Part shown: positions 36,834 through 46,184 of the stretch, piece after piece
Position numbering within the stretch: the first letter of the stretch is position 1
Layout: each line of letters begins with the position of its first letter
Assembly (NCBI RefSeq): GCF_002849695.1
Contig: NZ_CP018937.1
Span: 3,534,001 to 3,598,000 of the forward strand
Direction: 5' to 3'
Length of the DNA: 64,000 nucleotides
Origin: Bacteroides fragilis
Lineage (GTDB): Bacteria > Bacteroidota > Bacteroidia > Bacteroidales > Bacteroidaceae
Position numbers and translations under genes: made by a program
The notes under the pieces: generated by a model
Seen by the model: the letters and a program-made list of their open reading frames with translations, nothing else
The model's database searches: none
Told to the model about the DNA's origin: nothing

Positions 36834-36900
36834 TGCATCTTTTGCAGTGGCGCTGCAAACAATATGCAGCAACTTTGCAGTAAACACACATGTAGTTGCA
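36834..36900 (+). repeat. Array B: TGCA half-sites phased with the DNA helix
   Basis: TGCA begins at 36834, 36843, 36854, 36865, 36876 and 36897: 63 bp over six steps (one position unoccupied), a mean of 10.5 bp. Extended half-sites are TTTGCAG (36841, 36874), TATGCAG (36863) and the inverted CTGCAAA (36853). The array ends about 70 bp before the -33 box of the sigma promoter. The rest of the gap between the IS and the sigma gene (36731-37059) shows nothing else besides that promoter. Confidence 0.75.
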
Positions 36901-36971
36901 TCAAAGAAAAACTCATCTGGAAAAAAAGAACAGGTCCATTAGCAATACTATTTGATGTTATTTGATAAGAA

Positions 36972-37003
36972 TTTCTCAAATTCTCAAATAATTTATAACT
37001 TTA
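36972..37003 (+). promoter_or_regulatory. Bacteroides-type promoter of the third sigma gene
   Basis: TTTC (36972-36975) is followed after 20 bp by TAACTTTA (36996-37003), close to TTTG-N19-TAnnTTTG. It lies 56 bp before the ATG at 37060 and inside the longer frame starting at 36952. This favours 37060 as the true start. Confidence 0.5.
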
Positions 37004-37059
37004 CCGCCCAATTATTGTCAATCTCTACTAAAAAGAATGATTTTATCCTTTGTACCGAT

Positions 37060-37602
37060 ATGATTGCAGACGACATTTTATTGTTAAAACTTATACAATC
37101 TAAAGATGAGCACGCTTTCAAATATTTATTTGATTTGTATTTCGTGCCCCTCTGTCGCTATGCGCATTTATATCTGACCGATACACAAGAAGAGGAAGAA
37201 CTCGTTCTTGACATCTACATGCATCTATGGGAACATAGTGCCCAAATCAACCTGACCTTATCATTGAAAGCCTATCTATTCCAAGCGGTACGCAACCGAT
37301 GCCTCAACTTCTTGCGGGATAAAAAGTCTACACTTTCACTTGACGAAGCAGGTGACATCGCCAACAATGAAACTACCTCTACGCTTGAAATGGAAGAATT
37401 GACTTTTCTGATACAGGAAGCTATTTGTGCATTACCCGACAAATGCCAGCAGGTATTCCGACTGAGTCGCGAAGGGAACAAAACCAATCAAGAAATAGCT
37501 GATGAACTGAACATATCAGTAAAAACCGTAGAGGCACAAATCACTAAATCCCTTAAACGTATAAAAAGCTTTCTTGACAGTAAATATGCTTATTTGTTTT
37601 AA
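37060..37602 (+). CDS. ECF-type RNA polymerase sigma factor, convergent with SusD (unit 4)
   Basis: 180 residues from ATG 37060 (MIADDILLLKLIQSKDEHAF); a longer frame from 36952 has no support and contains the putative promoter. Region 2: FKYLFDLYFVPLCRYAHLYL ... ELVLDIYMHLWEH. Region 4: LPDKCQQVFRLSREGNKTNQEIADELNISVKTVEAQITKSL. It ends 21 bp from the stop of the unit 4 SusD on the opposite strand, instead of heading the FecR operon as in units 1 and 3. It is the only sigma gene near the FecR at 42642-43691 and probably its partner, about 5 kb away. Confidence 0.92.
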   Translation: MIADDILLLKLIQSKDEHAFKYLFDLYFVPLCRYAHLYLTDTQEEEELVLDIYMHLWEHSAQINLTLSLKAYLFQAVRNRCLNFLRDKKSTLSLDEAGDIANNETTSTLEMEELTFLIQEAICALPDKCQQVFRLSREGNKTNQEIADELNISVKTVEAQITKSLKRIKSFLDSKYAYLF

Positions 37603-37623
37603 GAAACGAGCAAACATGCCTTA

Positions 37624-39294
37624 TCAATACCCTTCATTCTGTTCCAGCTTATCATTTAAATCCCTGTATTTCTGCGGAATAGGCAGATATCGATTATAAG
37701 GAGCAAAGCTGCGTGGTTCTATCAAGACCTTTCTGTTCGGATTTACCACCGCCCGCTTATAAGGATTAGCTTTAGCATAATCAATAGTTCCCATAGGACG
37801 CAACAAATCGCCATTCAGCAGGGTTTCTGCCAACATCTTCCCCGCAGCGTCCCTCCAACGGAGGATATCGGCACGACGAAGCCCTTCACCGGCCATTTCT
37901 ATGGAACGCTCTCGTCGAATCAGCTCACGCAGCTTATCCTGAGTATTGTACTTAGCCACATCCACATGGGGCATGCCCACACGATTACGAATAAGATTCA
38001 ACTTATCATATACATCATCGGACGGACCATTCAGTTCATTCTCTGCCTCAGCATAGCACAACAGTACTTCGGCATAACGAAAAAGGACAGTATTGGTACC
38101 CGTATCCCATATATTGTAATATTGGGACATGGGAAACAGATACTTACCCCACGTCAAGGCTGTCTTGGAAGAGTTATTGGCAGCAATAGGATGATTCTTG
38201 TTCTTATCGTTCTCATCTACCTTTCCATCTCCATTCACATCCCAAGGCAGGAACTCATCCATGGTATTCAGCACCTCAACCGTACCATTCTCCCTTACCC
38301 AGTCCATGCCGGGAAAGGCTATGGTCATTGCCAAGCGGGGATCTCGGTTGGCAAACGGATGCTCGGGATCATAATAATTACCTGCCTCTTCTTTGGTCAA
38401 GCCGTTGTCCATTTCGTAGCAATCCACCAAGTTCCATGAAGGAACCATAGACGACCATCCCCCGTCCATATTGTTATACATGGAGCCTATCCATCCATTA
38501 CCATCAAAATTCTCAATGTGCTGAACGGCTGCAATCACCTCCTTGGAATCTTTTCCTTCCAATCTGAACAGGCGCGCATAATCTTTTTCCAATTCAAACT
38601 TACCCATGTCAATAATGGCTTGTGCCGCCTCCTTAGCCCGATTGTACTTAGCATAATAGAGGGCATGACGCATTTTCACAGCCAATGCCGTGGCGCGGTC
38701 GATATAACCCGGACCACTCGCTTTGTCCTCCATAAACATAGGGATAGCCGCATCCAGTTCATCCTCAATGAATTTATTCACTTCTGCCTCCGTATTGCGA
38801 GGAACCATCGCTTCCTCTCGCGAAGTATAAGAATCGATGATGGGCACTCCGCCATAATGCCAATTCTTGTTGAAATAATCGTACGCACGGATTACTTTCA
38901 CTTGTGCCATCATGTCCCTCTTCCTGGCTTCGTCGGCAAACGTCACAGCTTCCATGTTTTTCAGGAAATCATTGCAACTGCGAATCTTTCCAAAAGTATA
39001 ATAATCGGCAACCTCTTTCAGTCCGGCAGCCATCGAACCGTTGCCTATGCTCTGGTAGTGGTCCCACAGGAAATTGCTGTATCCGAAATCAGAGGCGCAA
39101 TCCCAATAGTAGATACCTTTTTCGTCAATCCAATCATCATAACAACCCACCAAGAACTTCTCGGCATCCTGTTCCGTTTTCCAAGTATTGGATGGATCTA
39201 GCGCATCGTTAGGGGCAGTATCCAGGAATCCCGAGCAGGAGGAGATGAGTATCCCCCAAACACCTGCCAACATATATATCCATATTCTTTTCAT
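37624..39294 (-). CDS. SusD/RagB-like glycan-binding lipoprotein (unit 4)
   Basis: 556 residues with signal MKRIWIYMLAGVWGILI and lipobox ISSC. SusD features: FLDTAPNDALDPSNTWKTEQDAEKFL, VKVIRAYDYFNKNWHYGGVPI, VLLCYAEAENELNGPSDDVYDKLNLIRNRVGMP, RRERSIEMAGEGLRRADILRW. The C-terminus LEQNEGY replaces the usual PGY. Residue by residue it closely parallels the SusD at 56222-57889 (555 residues), so the pair arose by duplication. It starts 28 bp after SusC. Confidence 0.95.
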   Translation of the reverse strand: MKRIWIYMLAGVWGILISSCSGFLDTAPNDALDPSNTWKTEQDAEKFLVGCYDDWIDEKGIYYWDCASDFGYSNFLWDHYQSIGNGSMAAGLKEVADYYTFGKIRSCNDFLKNMEAVTFADEARKRDMMAQVKVIRAYDYFNKNWHYGGVPIIDSYTSREEAMVPRNTEAEVNKFIEDELDAAIPMFMEDKASGPGYIDRATALAVKMRHALYYAKYNRAKEAAQAIIDMGKFELEKDYARLFRLEGKDSKEVIAAVQHIENFDGNGWIGSMYNNMDGGWSSMVPSWNLVDCYEMDNGLTKEEAGNYYDPEHPFANRDPRLAMTIAFPGMDWVRENGTVEVLNTMDEFLPWDVNGDGKVDENDKNKNHPIAANNSSKTALTWGKYLFPMSQYYNIWDTGTNTVLFRYAEVLLCYAEAENELNGPSDDVYDKLNLIRNRVGMPHVDVAKYNTQDKLRELIRRERSIEMAGEGLRRADILRWRDAAGKMLAETLLNGDLLRPMGTIDYAKANPYKRAVVNPNRKVLIEPRSFAPYNRYLPIPQKYRDLNDKLEQNEGY

Positions 39295-39322
39295 ATATCC
39301 GTTAAGTATTGACTATCCATTT

Positions 39323-42300
39323 TCAAAACGTAATGTTCACTCCAAAGGCGTGACTTCGGTTGATGGGGAATCCGTAAAGGTTGCCAAGCTCCGGATCGGC
39401 TTCAACCATCATCTTATGAAATGTCAGTAAGTTTTCACTGGAATAGTAAACGCGCAGATTTTCAACACCCATCGATTTCAATATCTTCTTGGGAAGCGTA
39501 TATCCTAATTGCAGGTTCTTCAACCGGAGATAGCTGCCGTCTTGCAACCAAAAGTCAGAATACTCCAGATTGTTCGAGGTTTTACCCACCGCGATGCGCG
39601 GCATCTTGGCATCCCTGTTATCGGGAGTCCAGGCATCCAGCCAAATGTTATTAGGATGACAATCATCACCGCTCCATTCACCACCAAATCCGTTGATATC
39701 AATCATACGCTTCACTTCAGCCACTCCCGTCAACATGACGGAGCAGTCAATACTCTTATAACCGGCACTCAGATTCAAGCCAAATGTATAAGAGGGATTG
39801 GAAGAACCGCACAGCACACGGTCGTCAGCATTAATCAAGCCATCTTCATTGGTATCCATATAAATCAAGTCGCCCGCCTTAAAATCTCTCTTGAAAGGGT
39901 AGCCTGCATCGTTCTTATGCTTCTCTTGCCACCTCTTGGCTTCTTCGTCGGATTGGAAGAAACCGCCAGTCTTATACAGACGATACGTACCGTATGCCGC
40001 ACCAACCTGCTTCACTTTTAAATCTCCATCCGCCAACGATTGTACCCCATCCAAATACAAGACCTTATTCTTATTATAAGCTAAGTTGGCAGACACTCCA
40101 AACGACCAGTCGTCCCAGCTTTCATTGTAGTTCAGGATCAGTTCTACCCCGCGGTTCACCATGGCACCCACGTTGTCCTTGTAAGCTCCTAAACCGAATT
40201 CGGCAGGAACCGGCACATCCATGATGATACCCGTAGTCTTGCGGTCGTAATAGTCAAGCCCCACAGTCAGCTTACCAAAAAGAGTGGCATCAATCCCCAC
40301 TCCCCATGTACGGGCCTTCTCCCAAGAGATGGTAGCTATTTTATAATTCTTCTGATGATAGCCCGTCTGCAAACTTCCGTTGAGGGAATAATGTGCATCC
40401 AAGTCGTAGCTATTCATCCAAGGATAAAAGTCACTCAAAGCCGACTGGTTGCCTAAATTTCCGTAAGATCCTCTGATTTTCAAATCGGTCAGCCATCCTA
40501 CAGCCTCCTCCATAAACGACTCCTCACTGATGCGCCATGCAGCAGAGAAAGAGGGGAAATATCCCCAACGGTGCCCTTTAGCAAAACGGGAAGAGGCATC
40601 AGCACGGATATTTGCCTCGAACAGGTACTTGCCTGCATAATCGTAGTTAACGCGCCCAAACCAGGAAATCATCGCCAACTCGCGGGAATAACCGCTATTT
40701 TTCACAGTGGCAGCATCACCGGCATTCATATCCGTCAGGTCGTTGTTCGGAAAGTTGCTGCGCTCTGCCTTGCTTTCATTATAGGTATATTTCTCCGTAT
40801 GCCAACCTGCCAAGGTCTTCAGTCCGTGCCGCGCGAAGCGTTTGTCGTAGTTCAGCAGGACATCGAATGTGGCGCGATGCCAGCCATAATAGTTTTCGTT
40901 CAATCGATTGGGATCGCTCTTTTTGTTAGGGTTGTATTGGATAAACTTTCTGAAAGCCTTGTAGTGCTGCCGGTTGTTGACGTATGCACCGGTCAAAGTA
41001 GCCACCAATCCATTAAACAGCGTATAGTCAGCCGACAAGATACCGGAGAAATTCTGATTCTCGCGCCTCACCGTCTGGTCCACATCCAACCATGCAATAG
41101 GGCTTCCGTCCGAAATAGTTCCCCAAGTACCGTCTTCGTAGCGTGCCACAACCCAAGGAGCCATTTTGCCCAAACGCATCACAATCTGCCCGGAACCGTC
41201 TTCACCATACGAAGAGTTAGGGTCGGTATAATCATTGTTGATGTATGCCATGTTGACATGTACGTTCAGACGGGAATTCAGTTTAACGTCCAGATTGGTG
41301 CGTCCGTTGAATTGCTGGCGGGCAGCATTGGGCAATGTGCCCTCTTGCTTCAGGTAGCCTATGGACATCAGGTATTTCAAATAATCCGTACCACCACTCA
41401 CGTTCATGTTGTGAGAATGCTGGACACCAGTACGGTAAGCCAAATCATACCAGTCAGTATTAGGATAATTGTAAGGATCGGAACCATCTTTGAACTTTTC
41501 ATACACTTTTCCATCTCCCACCGTATCAAAGTGAGGCGGTCTTCCATACTCCACGAGCGCCTTATCATAGAAGCGTGCATAGTCGTAAGAGCTCATGAGG
41601 TCTTGCAACATAGTAGGATTTTGCAGGCTGACATAGCCGTTGTAGATGATGCGCGGCTTCCCCGTCTTTCCGCGCTTGGTGGTGATAAGGATAACGCCGT
41701 TGGAGGCTTTTGAACCATAAATGGCTGCCGAAGCAGCGTCTTTCAATACAGAGACACTCTCAACGTCGTTGGGATCAATGGAATTCAGCGTGCCGGTCTC
41801 CAGCCCGTCCACCAGGATATAAGGGTTGGCATCATTTAACGTGCCGATACCTCGCACACGGATAACTCCCCCATCCTGTCCCGGACGACCTTCACCGGAA
41901 ACAATGGTCACTCCCGGCATCCAGCCTTGAATGCCGATGGAAACATTCTGTATCGGACGGTTTTCCAGCACTTGCCCCTCTACCTGGCTCACAGCTCCGG
42001 TCAAATTGATTTTCTTCTGTGTGCCATAGCCCACCACGACTATTTCTTGCAATGCTATCGCATCTACTTCCATCTTGACCGAAAGCAGACTTCCACCCTT
42101 TACCTTAATTTTCTGTTGTTTATATCCGATGAAAGAAACCACGATGCTTGCGTCGGGAGGGGCTTCCAAAGCAAAATATCCCTCTATGTCGGTGACGGTT
42201 CCCTTCGTTGTACCCTCCACCATCACGTTGGCACCGATGATTGCCGCACCCTCCTCGTCCAGCACCTTGCCACGTACCCTGATACCCAGCGGAGGCAGGA

Positions 42301-42610
42301 AATCGTCTTGATTGAAAATAGCTATCTGGGTATTGATAATATCGAATGACAAACGAATGGGTCTCAGCATCTTGTCTAAGGCTACGGACAATTTCTCGTC
42401 TTTACACTCCAAGCTTACCTTCTGCTCCACCCTCACCTGGGTAGCGTCGTAAAAGAATGTATAACCGATGGACTGTTCGATGCGCCACATCGCCTCCGAC
42501 AACGAAATATCCAAAAAAGAAGCTGTAATCCTTTTCTCTTGCGCCTGTGCCGAAAGATTCAGCATGCAGAGCAACAATAGGAATAGCACAATGCAGTTTC
42601 TTTGAATCAT
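39323..42610 (-). CDS. SusC-like TonB-dependent transporter with STN domain (unit 4)
   Basis: 1095 residues. Signal peptide MIQRNCIVLFLLLLCMLNLS ending AQAQ; STN domain at about 30-95 (ITASFLDISLSEAMWRIEQ, YTFFYDATQVRVEQKVSLE); regulatory-like domain (VRGKVLDEEGAAIIGANVM); plug (LQEIVVVGYGTQKKINLTGA, ILVDGLETGTLNSIDPNDVE, VILITTKRG); barrel ending FGVNITF. From the plug onward it is nearly the same protein as the SusC at 57920-60997, which lacks STN. It starts 31 bp after FecR with no hairpin between, so regulator and transporter are probably one transcript here, unlike units 1 and 3. Confidence 0.95.
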   Translation of the reverse strand: MIQRNCIVLFLLLLCMLNLSAQAQEKRITASFLDISLSEAMWRIEQSIGYTFFYDATQVRVEQKVSLECKDEKLSVALDKMLRPIRLSFDIINTQIAIFNQDDFLPPLGIRVRGKVLDEEGAAIIGANVMVEGTTKGTVTDIEGYFALEAPPDASIVVSFIGYKQQKIKVKGGSLLSVKMEVDAIALQEIVVVGYGTQKKINLTGAVSQVEGQVLENRPIQNVSIGIQGWMPGVTIVSGEGRPGQDGGVIRVRGIGTLNDANPYILVDGLETGTLNSIDPNDVESVSVLKDAASAAIYGSKASNGVILITTKRGKTGKPRIIYNGYVSLQNPTMLQDLMSSYDYARFYDKALVEYGRPPHFDTVGDGKVYEKFKDGSDPYNYPNTDWYDLAYRTGVQHSHNMNVSGGTDYLKYLMSIGYLKQEGTLPNAARQQFNGRTNLDVKLNSRLNVHVNMAYINNDYTDPNSSYGEDGSGQIVMRLGKMAPWVVARYEDGTWGTISDGSPIAWLDVDQTVRRENQNFSGILSADYTLFNGLVATLTGAYVNNRQHYKAFRKFIQYNPNKKSDPNRLNENYYGWHRATFDVLLNYDKRFARHGLKTLAGWHTEKYTYNESKAERSNFPNNDLTDMNAGDAATVKNSGYSRELAMISWFGRVNYDYAGKYLFEANIRADASSRFAKGHRWGYFPSFSAAWRISEESFMEEAVGWLTDLKIRGSYGNLGNQSALSDFYPWMNSYDLDAHYSLNGSLQTGYHQKNYKIATISWEKARTWGVGIDATLFGKLTVGLDYYDRKTTGIIMDVPVPAEFGLGAYKDNVGAMVNRGVELILNYNESWDDWSFGVSANLAYNKNKVLYLDGVQSLADGDLKVKQVGAAYGTYRLYKTGGFFQSDEEAKRWQEKHKNDAGYPFKRDFKAGDLIYMDTNEDGLINADDRVLCGSSNPSYTFGLNLSAGYKSIDCSVMLTGVAEVKRMIDINGFGGEWSGDDCHPNNIWLDAWTPDNRDAKMPRIAVGKTSNNLEYSDFWLQDGSYLRLKNLQLGYTLPKKILKSMGVENLRVYYSSENLLTFHKMMVEADPELGNLYGFPINRSHAFGVNITF

Positions 42611-42641
42611 ATAGTATGTTTAAGGTCAATGGTTCGTTTCC

Positions 42642-43691
42642 CTATTTCTTTCCTTTCCCCTCCTTATTTTCCCATTTCTGATTGATAACCAACACATTAT
42701 TATCATCAAAGTGATAGGTTATGGGATTGATGCGCGCCATAATCTGAACAATCTCCTCCAACGTCTCATTACGCAACGTAAAAGTATATCGATACTTGTC
42801 CTCTAACTCGTCATCCACCTTTATCTCTACATCGTATCGTTTGCTCAAAATCCGGCAAACCTCTCCTAAAGTCTTGTTCGATACGAAGAATTCATCTTGT
42901 ATCCACATCTTATCGAGCGCCACATCGCCTGCATCTATCGCCAGCCGATTGTTTTTCTTGTCATATACCGCAATCTCTCCGGGCTTTAGGAAGACCAGTC
43001 CCGCACGGGTCTCCAACGAAACCGAACCTTCCATCAGGCTGACTCTGCTCTCGGCAGCTCCATCCGGAGATGCCACATTGAACTTAGTGCCGTGCACCCT
43101 CACCTGCATGCCCTCGGTACGCACAATGAAAGGCTTCCGTTTATCCTTCGCCACTTCAAAATAGGCTTCACCCGACAGCCTCACCGAGCGGTCACGATCC
43201 CTGAAATCGTTACCGTATGCCAGTGTTGTATTAGCCTGGAGCCATACTCCAGTGCCATCCGGCAGAAATATTTTCGACTTGCCGTCCATGCTGGTATATA
43301 CCTGCTCGCCCATCGGCTGCCTGCCCATAGAGACACCCCAATAATAGCTCATGCCTACGGACAACACCAGTACAACACAAGCTACGGCTATATAGCGATA
43401 GAGACTGCGGAGTGTGAATGTCTTTCCCGAAGCCTTCTCTTGCAATACTTCCACCTGCGGTTTCCCAGCCTTGCCTATCCGTGCCGAAAGCACTTTCCAA
43501 TAATACTCCTTATCGGGTGTATAATCGCTCGTCTTCTCCTGTACCCTCTTCCACACGACATTCAAATCTTCCATGACCGACCGGCACTCTGGCCGTTCCG
43601 CCCAACTCATCAAGCGTGCGTCGTCTTTCTCCGAAATTTCTTGTTTGAATTTAGAGATTATCAGTTCCCAAGGAATATTTTCCTGCTTCAT
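42642..43691 (-). CDS. FecR-family anti-sigma factor (unit 4)
   Basis: 349 residues from ATG 43691 (MKQENIPWELIISKFKQEI); the frame is open to 43742 but that stretch overlaps the promoter. N-terminal cytoplasmic region, membrane segment at about 108-130 (YIAVACVVLVLSVGMSYYWG), periplasmic FecR domain (KSKIFLPDGTGVWLQANTTL, SGEAYFEVAKDKRKPFIV, MQVRVHGTKFNVAS) and C-terminal domain (LGEVCRILSKRYDVEIKVD). It heads the operon FecR, SusC, SusD. No sigma gene adjoins it; the nearest lies beyond SusD on the other strand. Confidence 0.92.
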   Translation of the reverse strand: MKQENIPWELIISKFKQEISEKDDARLMSWAERPECRSVMEDLNVVWKRVQEKTSDYTPDKEYYWKVLSARIGKAGKPQVEVLQEKASGKTFTLRSLYRYIAVACVVLVLSVGMSYYWGVSMGRQPMGEQVYTSMDGKSKIFLPDGTGVWLQANTTLAYGNDFRDRDRSVRLSGEAYFEVAKDKRKPFIVRTEGMQVRVHGTKFNVASPDGAAESRVSLMEGSVSLETRAGLVFLKPGEIAVYDKKNNRLAIDAGDVALDKMWIQDEFFVSNKTLGEVCRILSKRYDVEIKVDDELEDKYRYTFTLRNETLEEIVQIMARINPITYHFDDNNVLVINQKWENKEGKGKK

Positions 43692-43732
43692 AATTGAATA
43701 CGTAATTACCTGTCTATACTTAGACGACACAA

Positions 43733-43763
43733 AAATAGACATTAACCCTTATTCCCGCAACAT
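43733..43763 (-). promoter_or_regulatory. Bacteroides-type promoter of the FecR-SusC-SusD operon
   Basis: On the minus strand TGTTG (ending near 43760) is followed after about 20 bp by TATTTTTG (43740-43733), a full match to TAnnTTTG. It lies 41 bp before the chosen FecR ATG. It implies at least basal transcription by the primary sigma factor. Confidence 0.55.
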
Positions 43764-43923
43764 TTTTTAGGATATATCTGTCCGTCAAGGGCCATTATTT
43801 GCATTTGCCGGGCTTTCCAAAGAGATATGACCACCCGTTTATCCTATTACATCCTATCATTCAGTTCGTTCAGCCTACATCTCCATGCGCCTGTTCAAGA
43901 TATCTTCCCAACATACTTCAAAA

Positions 43924-43987
43924 AGCAGAAGTTTCAGCCCGACAACCGATGGATAACAACCAAGTAGCCAAAGCTGAAACTTCTGCT
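43924..43987 (-). terminator. Long-loop hairpin downstream of the GH2 operon
   Basis: Arms AGCAGAAGTTTCAG (43924-43937) and CTGAAACTTCTGCT (43974-43987) pair perfectly over 14 bp around a 36-nt loop. It starts 22 bp beyond the GH2 stop and is not GC-rich. It separates the CAZyme operon from the FecR operon. Nothing else is seen in the 318-bp gap 43692-44009 except the FecR promoter. Confidence 0.65.
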
Positions 43988-44009
43988 ATAGTATAAATAC
44001 AAATCCTGT

Positions 44010-46115
44010 TTACAACCCTACGTGTTCTTTCTCGTTGAGATAGTGTTCGGGACTACGATCGCGCTCACCGTTGTAGTTCCATTCTATTTCATCCACGTAC
44101 TCTTTGCCATTCTTCATGGCAACGGCTTTGAGCGTATTCTTGCCATCGGCAAGGGTGACGTTATCGAAGACAAAATGTACGACAGTGTATCCTTGGCGGA
44201 TGCCGGTAAGTTCTTTGCCATTGAGGTACACTTTCGGCGTTCCGATGTTGGAGTAAACGGTAACGGTGGTGTTTTTGCGTTCACGCTGCGTGTTGCGACG
44301 TTGCGTCAGATATACCGTCGGTTCTTTGCTCCAGTTGGCTTTATACCAATAATAAGAGTCTTTCTTTATCTTACGGTCGAAAGTTATCAGGCCTTTTGTG
44401 TTTTGTGCAGGGATGTCGGTGCGGTCGTTCATCGGTGTGCAGAAGTCGAACATGTTCCAAAGATAGGAAGCAAGAATCACCGGATGGTTGGCAATTACGC
44501 TCCACTGATATTCGTGAAACTTTGTCTGATATTCTTCAGGGTAATAGTTGCCCCAAGCGTTGAGCGATTCGCCCAAGATTTCCGTATGATGCTCGACATT
44601 AGCTTCCGCACCATATTCAGAGAAAATAAGACGGAGGTCGGAATAATTCTTTGTCAGTCCGTCCACCCACTTGTCTATGTCCTTAATGCGACCTTCATAC
44701 CAACCGTAGTAACGGTTCATCGCTTGAATGTCAGCATTCAAGTTGACAGAATGTTCCACGTGTCCATATCCGTTCACAGACACCGTATATCGGTACGGGT
44801 CTTCTGTCTTTGCAAGGTCGTGTAGTTCGGCAGTGAGTTGTGCAGTGTAGGGCGTAGGACTATACACCTCGTTGTGAAGCCCCCATACATAGATGGAAGG
44901 ATGGTTGTAACTCTGGCGAATCATTTCACGCAACTGGCTTTTGGCATTTTCGGCTTCCTCTCCTGTCACTTGGTTGACGAATGGAATCTCTGCCCAAATC
45001 ACCAAACCAAGTGAGTCGCAACGCGAGTAAAGGTAGTCGCTCTGTTGGTAGTGGGCAAAGCGCACGGTAGTGGCACCAATCTCCATGATGTCCGCAAGGT
45101 CGTTATCGTGGTGTTTGTTGGTCAGTGCACTGCCCAGTCCCAGGTAATCTTGGTGGCGACATACACCATACATCGGATACTTTTCTCCGTTAAGGTAAAA
45201 GCCTTTGCCTGCTACCATTTCATAATGACGAACACCGAGCGGCTGCACCACTTCATCGATGGTTTTGCCATCCTTCACAAGACGGGCTACTACCTTATAA
45301 AGATACGGGTCTTCGCGTCCCTGCCAAAGATGTGGATTTTTTAAGCGGAAGTCGGCGGTAAAGGGTTGTGAGCCTTGCGGAGTAAGGTTGATTTTTTTTA
45401 CATTCTTTGCCACTTGCTTGCCTTCCTGTGTATAGATGACAGTTTCGAGCGATACGCTTGTAGCGTGCAAATCGGCATTATCAAGCTTTACGTTGACACT
45501 GATGTCGGCACTTTTCTTCGTAACATTTGTTTGCGACACATACACGCCGGGCGAAGCATTATCGGTCACGGTGATGTTGCTTTTCTCGGTCACAATGAGC
45601 TGCACGGGACGGTAGATACCGCCGTACACGCCAAAGAGCCGGTGATTGACAGGGATGACGTCCGGACGTTGCTCATTATTAGCAAGCACAACAATCTCAT
45701 TCACCTCACCATACTTCAATGCTTCGCTTATCTCAATAGCAAAGGCAGAATATGCCCCCTTATGGGTACCAAGCATACGCTTGTTGACATAAACTTTCGC
45801 ACACGCTCCCACGCCCTCAAAGCGAAGGAACACACGTTTACTCTTCAGCTCGGTGGGGCAGTCGAATTGTTTGCGATAGTAGGCTTCGCCTTGGTAAAAG
45901 CGGTCATAGCCACTCTGCATATCTTTATTGTTCCAAGTATGGGGAATGCTTACCGGTTGCCACTTTCCGTCCCATTTGGCCGTGGCAAGAATCGTTTCAT
46001 CAGGATATTTGCCTCGCTGAAACTCCCACCCGTCGCAAAACGACTTTACTTCGCGGGCATTTGTGCCCACTGTTGCGAGCAGCCCCAAACAGATTGACAA
46101 AATTTTTCTCTTCAT
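44010..46115 (-). CDS. GH2-family beta-galactosidase-like enzyme
   Basis: 701 residues from ATG 46115, chosen because AAGGA precedes it and the signal peptide MKRKILSICLGLLATVGTNA begins there. Domains: N-terminal sugar-binding beta-sandwich (WDGKWQPVSIPHTWNNKD, GGIYRPVQLIV), immunoglobulin-like domain, then the catalytic barrel from about residue 300. Acid/base Glu416 lies in WGLHNEVYS and nucleophile Glu500 in IFSEYGAE. A C-terminal domain (GTPKVYLNGKELTGI, DUF4982-like) follows. It would cleave terminal beta-galactose or a related beta-hexoside in the periplasm. Last gene of the CAZyme run, 69 bp after the GH35-type fragment gene. Confidence 0.92.
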   Translation of the reverse strand: MKRKILSICLGLLATVGTNAREVKSFCDGWEFQRGKYPDETILATAKWDGKWQPVSIPHTWNNKDMQSGYDRFYQGEAYYRKQFDCPTELKSKRVFLRFEGVGACAKVYVNKRMLGTHKGAYSAFAIEISEALKYGEVNEIVVLANNEQRPDVIPVNHRLFGVYGGIYRPVQLIVTEKSNITVTDNASPGVYVSQTNVTKKSADISVNVKLDNADLHATSVSLETVIYTQEGKQVAKNVKKINLTPQGSQPFTADFRLKNPHLWQGREDPYLYKVVARLVKDGKTIDEVVQPLGVRHYEMVAGKGFYLNGEKYPMYGVCRHQDYLGLGSALTNKHHDNDLADIMEIGATTVRFAHYQQSDYLYSRCDSLGLVIWAEIPFVNQVTGEEAENAKSQLREMIRQSYNHPSIYVWGLHNEVYSPTPYTAQLTAELHDLAKTEDPYRYTVSVNGYGHVEHSVNLNADIQAMNRYYGWYEGRIKDIDKWVDGLTKNYSDLRLIFSEYGAEANVEHHTEILGESLNAWGNYYPEEYQTKFHEYQWSVIANHPVILASYLWNMFDFCTPMNDRTDIPAQNTKGLITFDRKIKKDSYYWYKANWSKEPTVYLTQRRNTQRERKNTTVTVYSNIGTPKVYLNGKELTGIRQGYTVVHFVFDNVTLADGKNTLKAVAMKNGKEYVDEIEWNYNGERDRSPEHYLNEKEHVGL

Positions 46116-46184
46116 TTCCTTATTCTTCTTTAGTATCATTAGTAATTGATGGTGAAGGTTCACCACACAGAGTGATTCACTCCT

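Noticed and set aside
36952..37059. N-terminal extension of the third sigma factor
   Set aside because: Region contains a plausible -33/-7 promoter and encodes no sigma-family sequence; ATG 37060 fits the family length.
40571..41713. Plus-strand open frame of 380 codons
   Set aside because: Antisense shadow of the unit 4 SusC gene.
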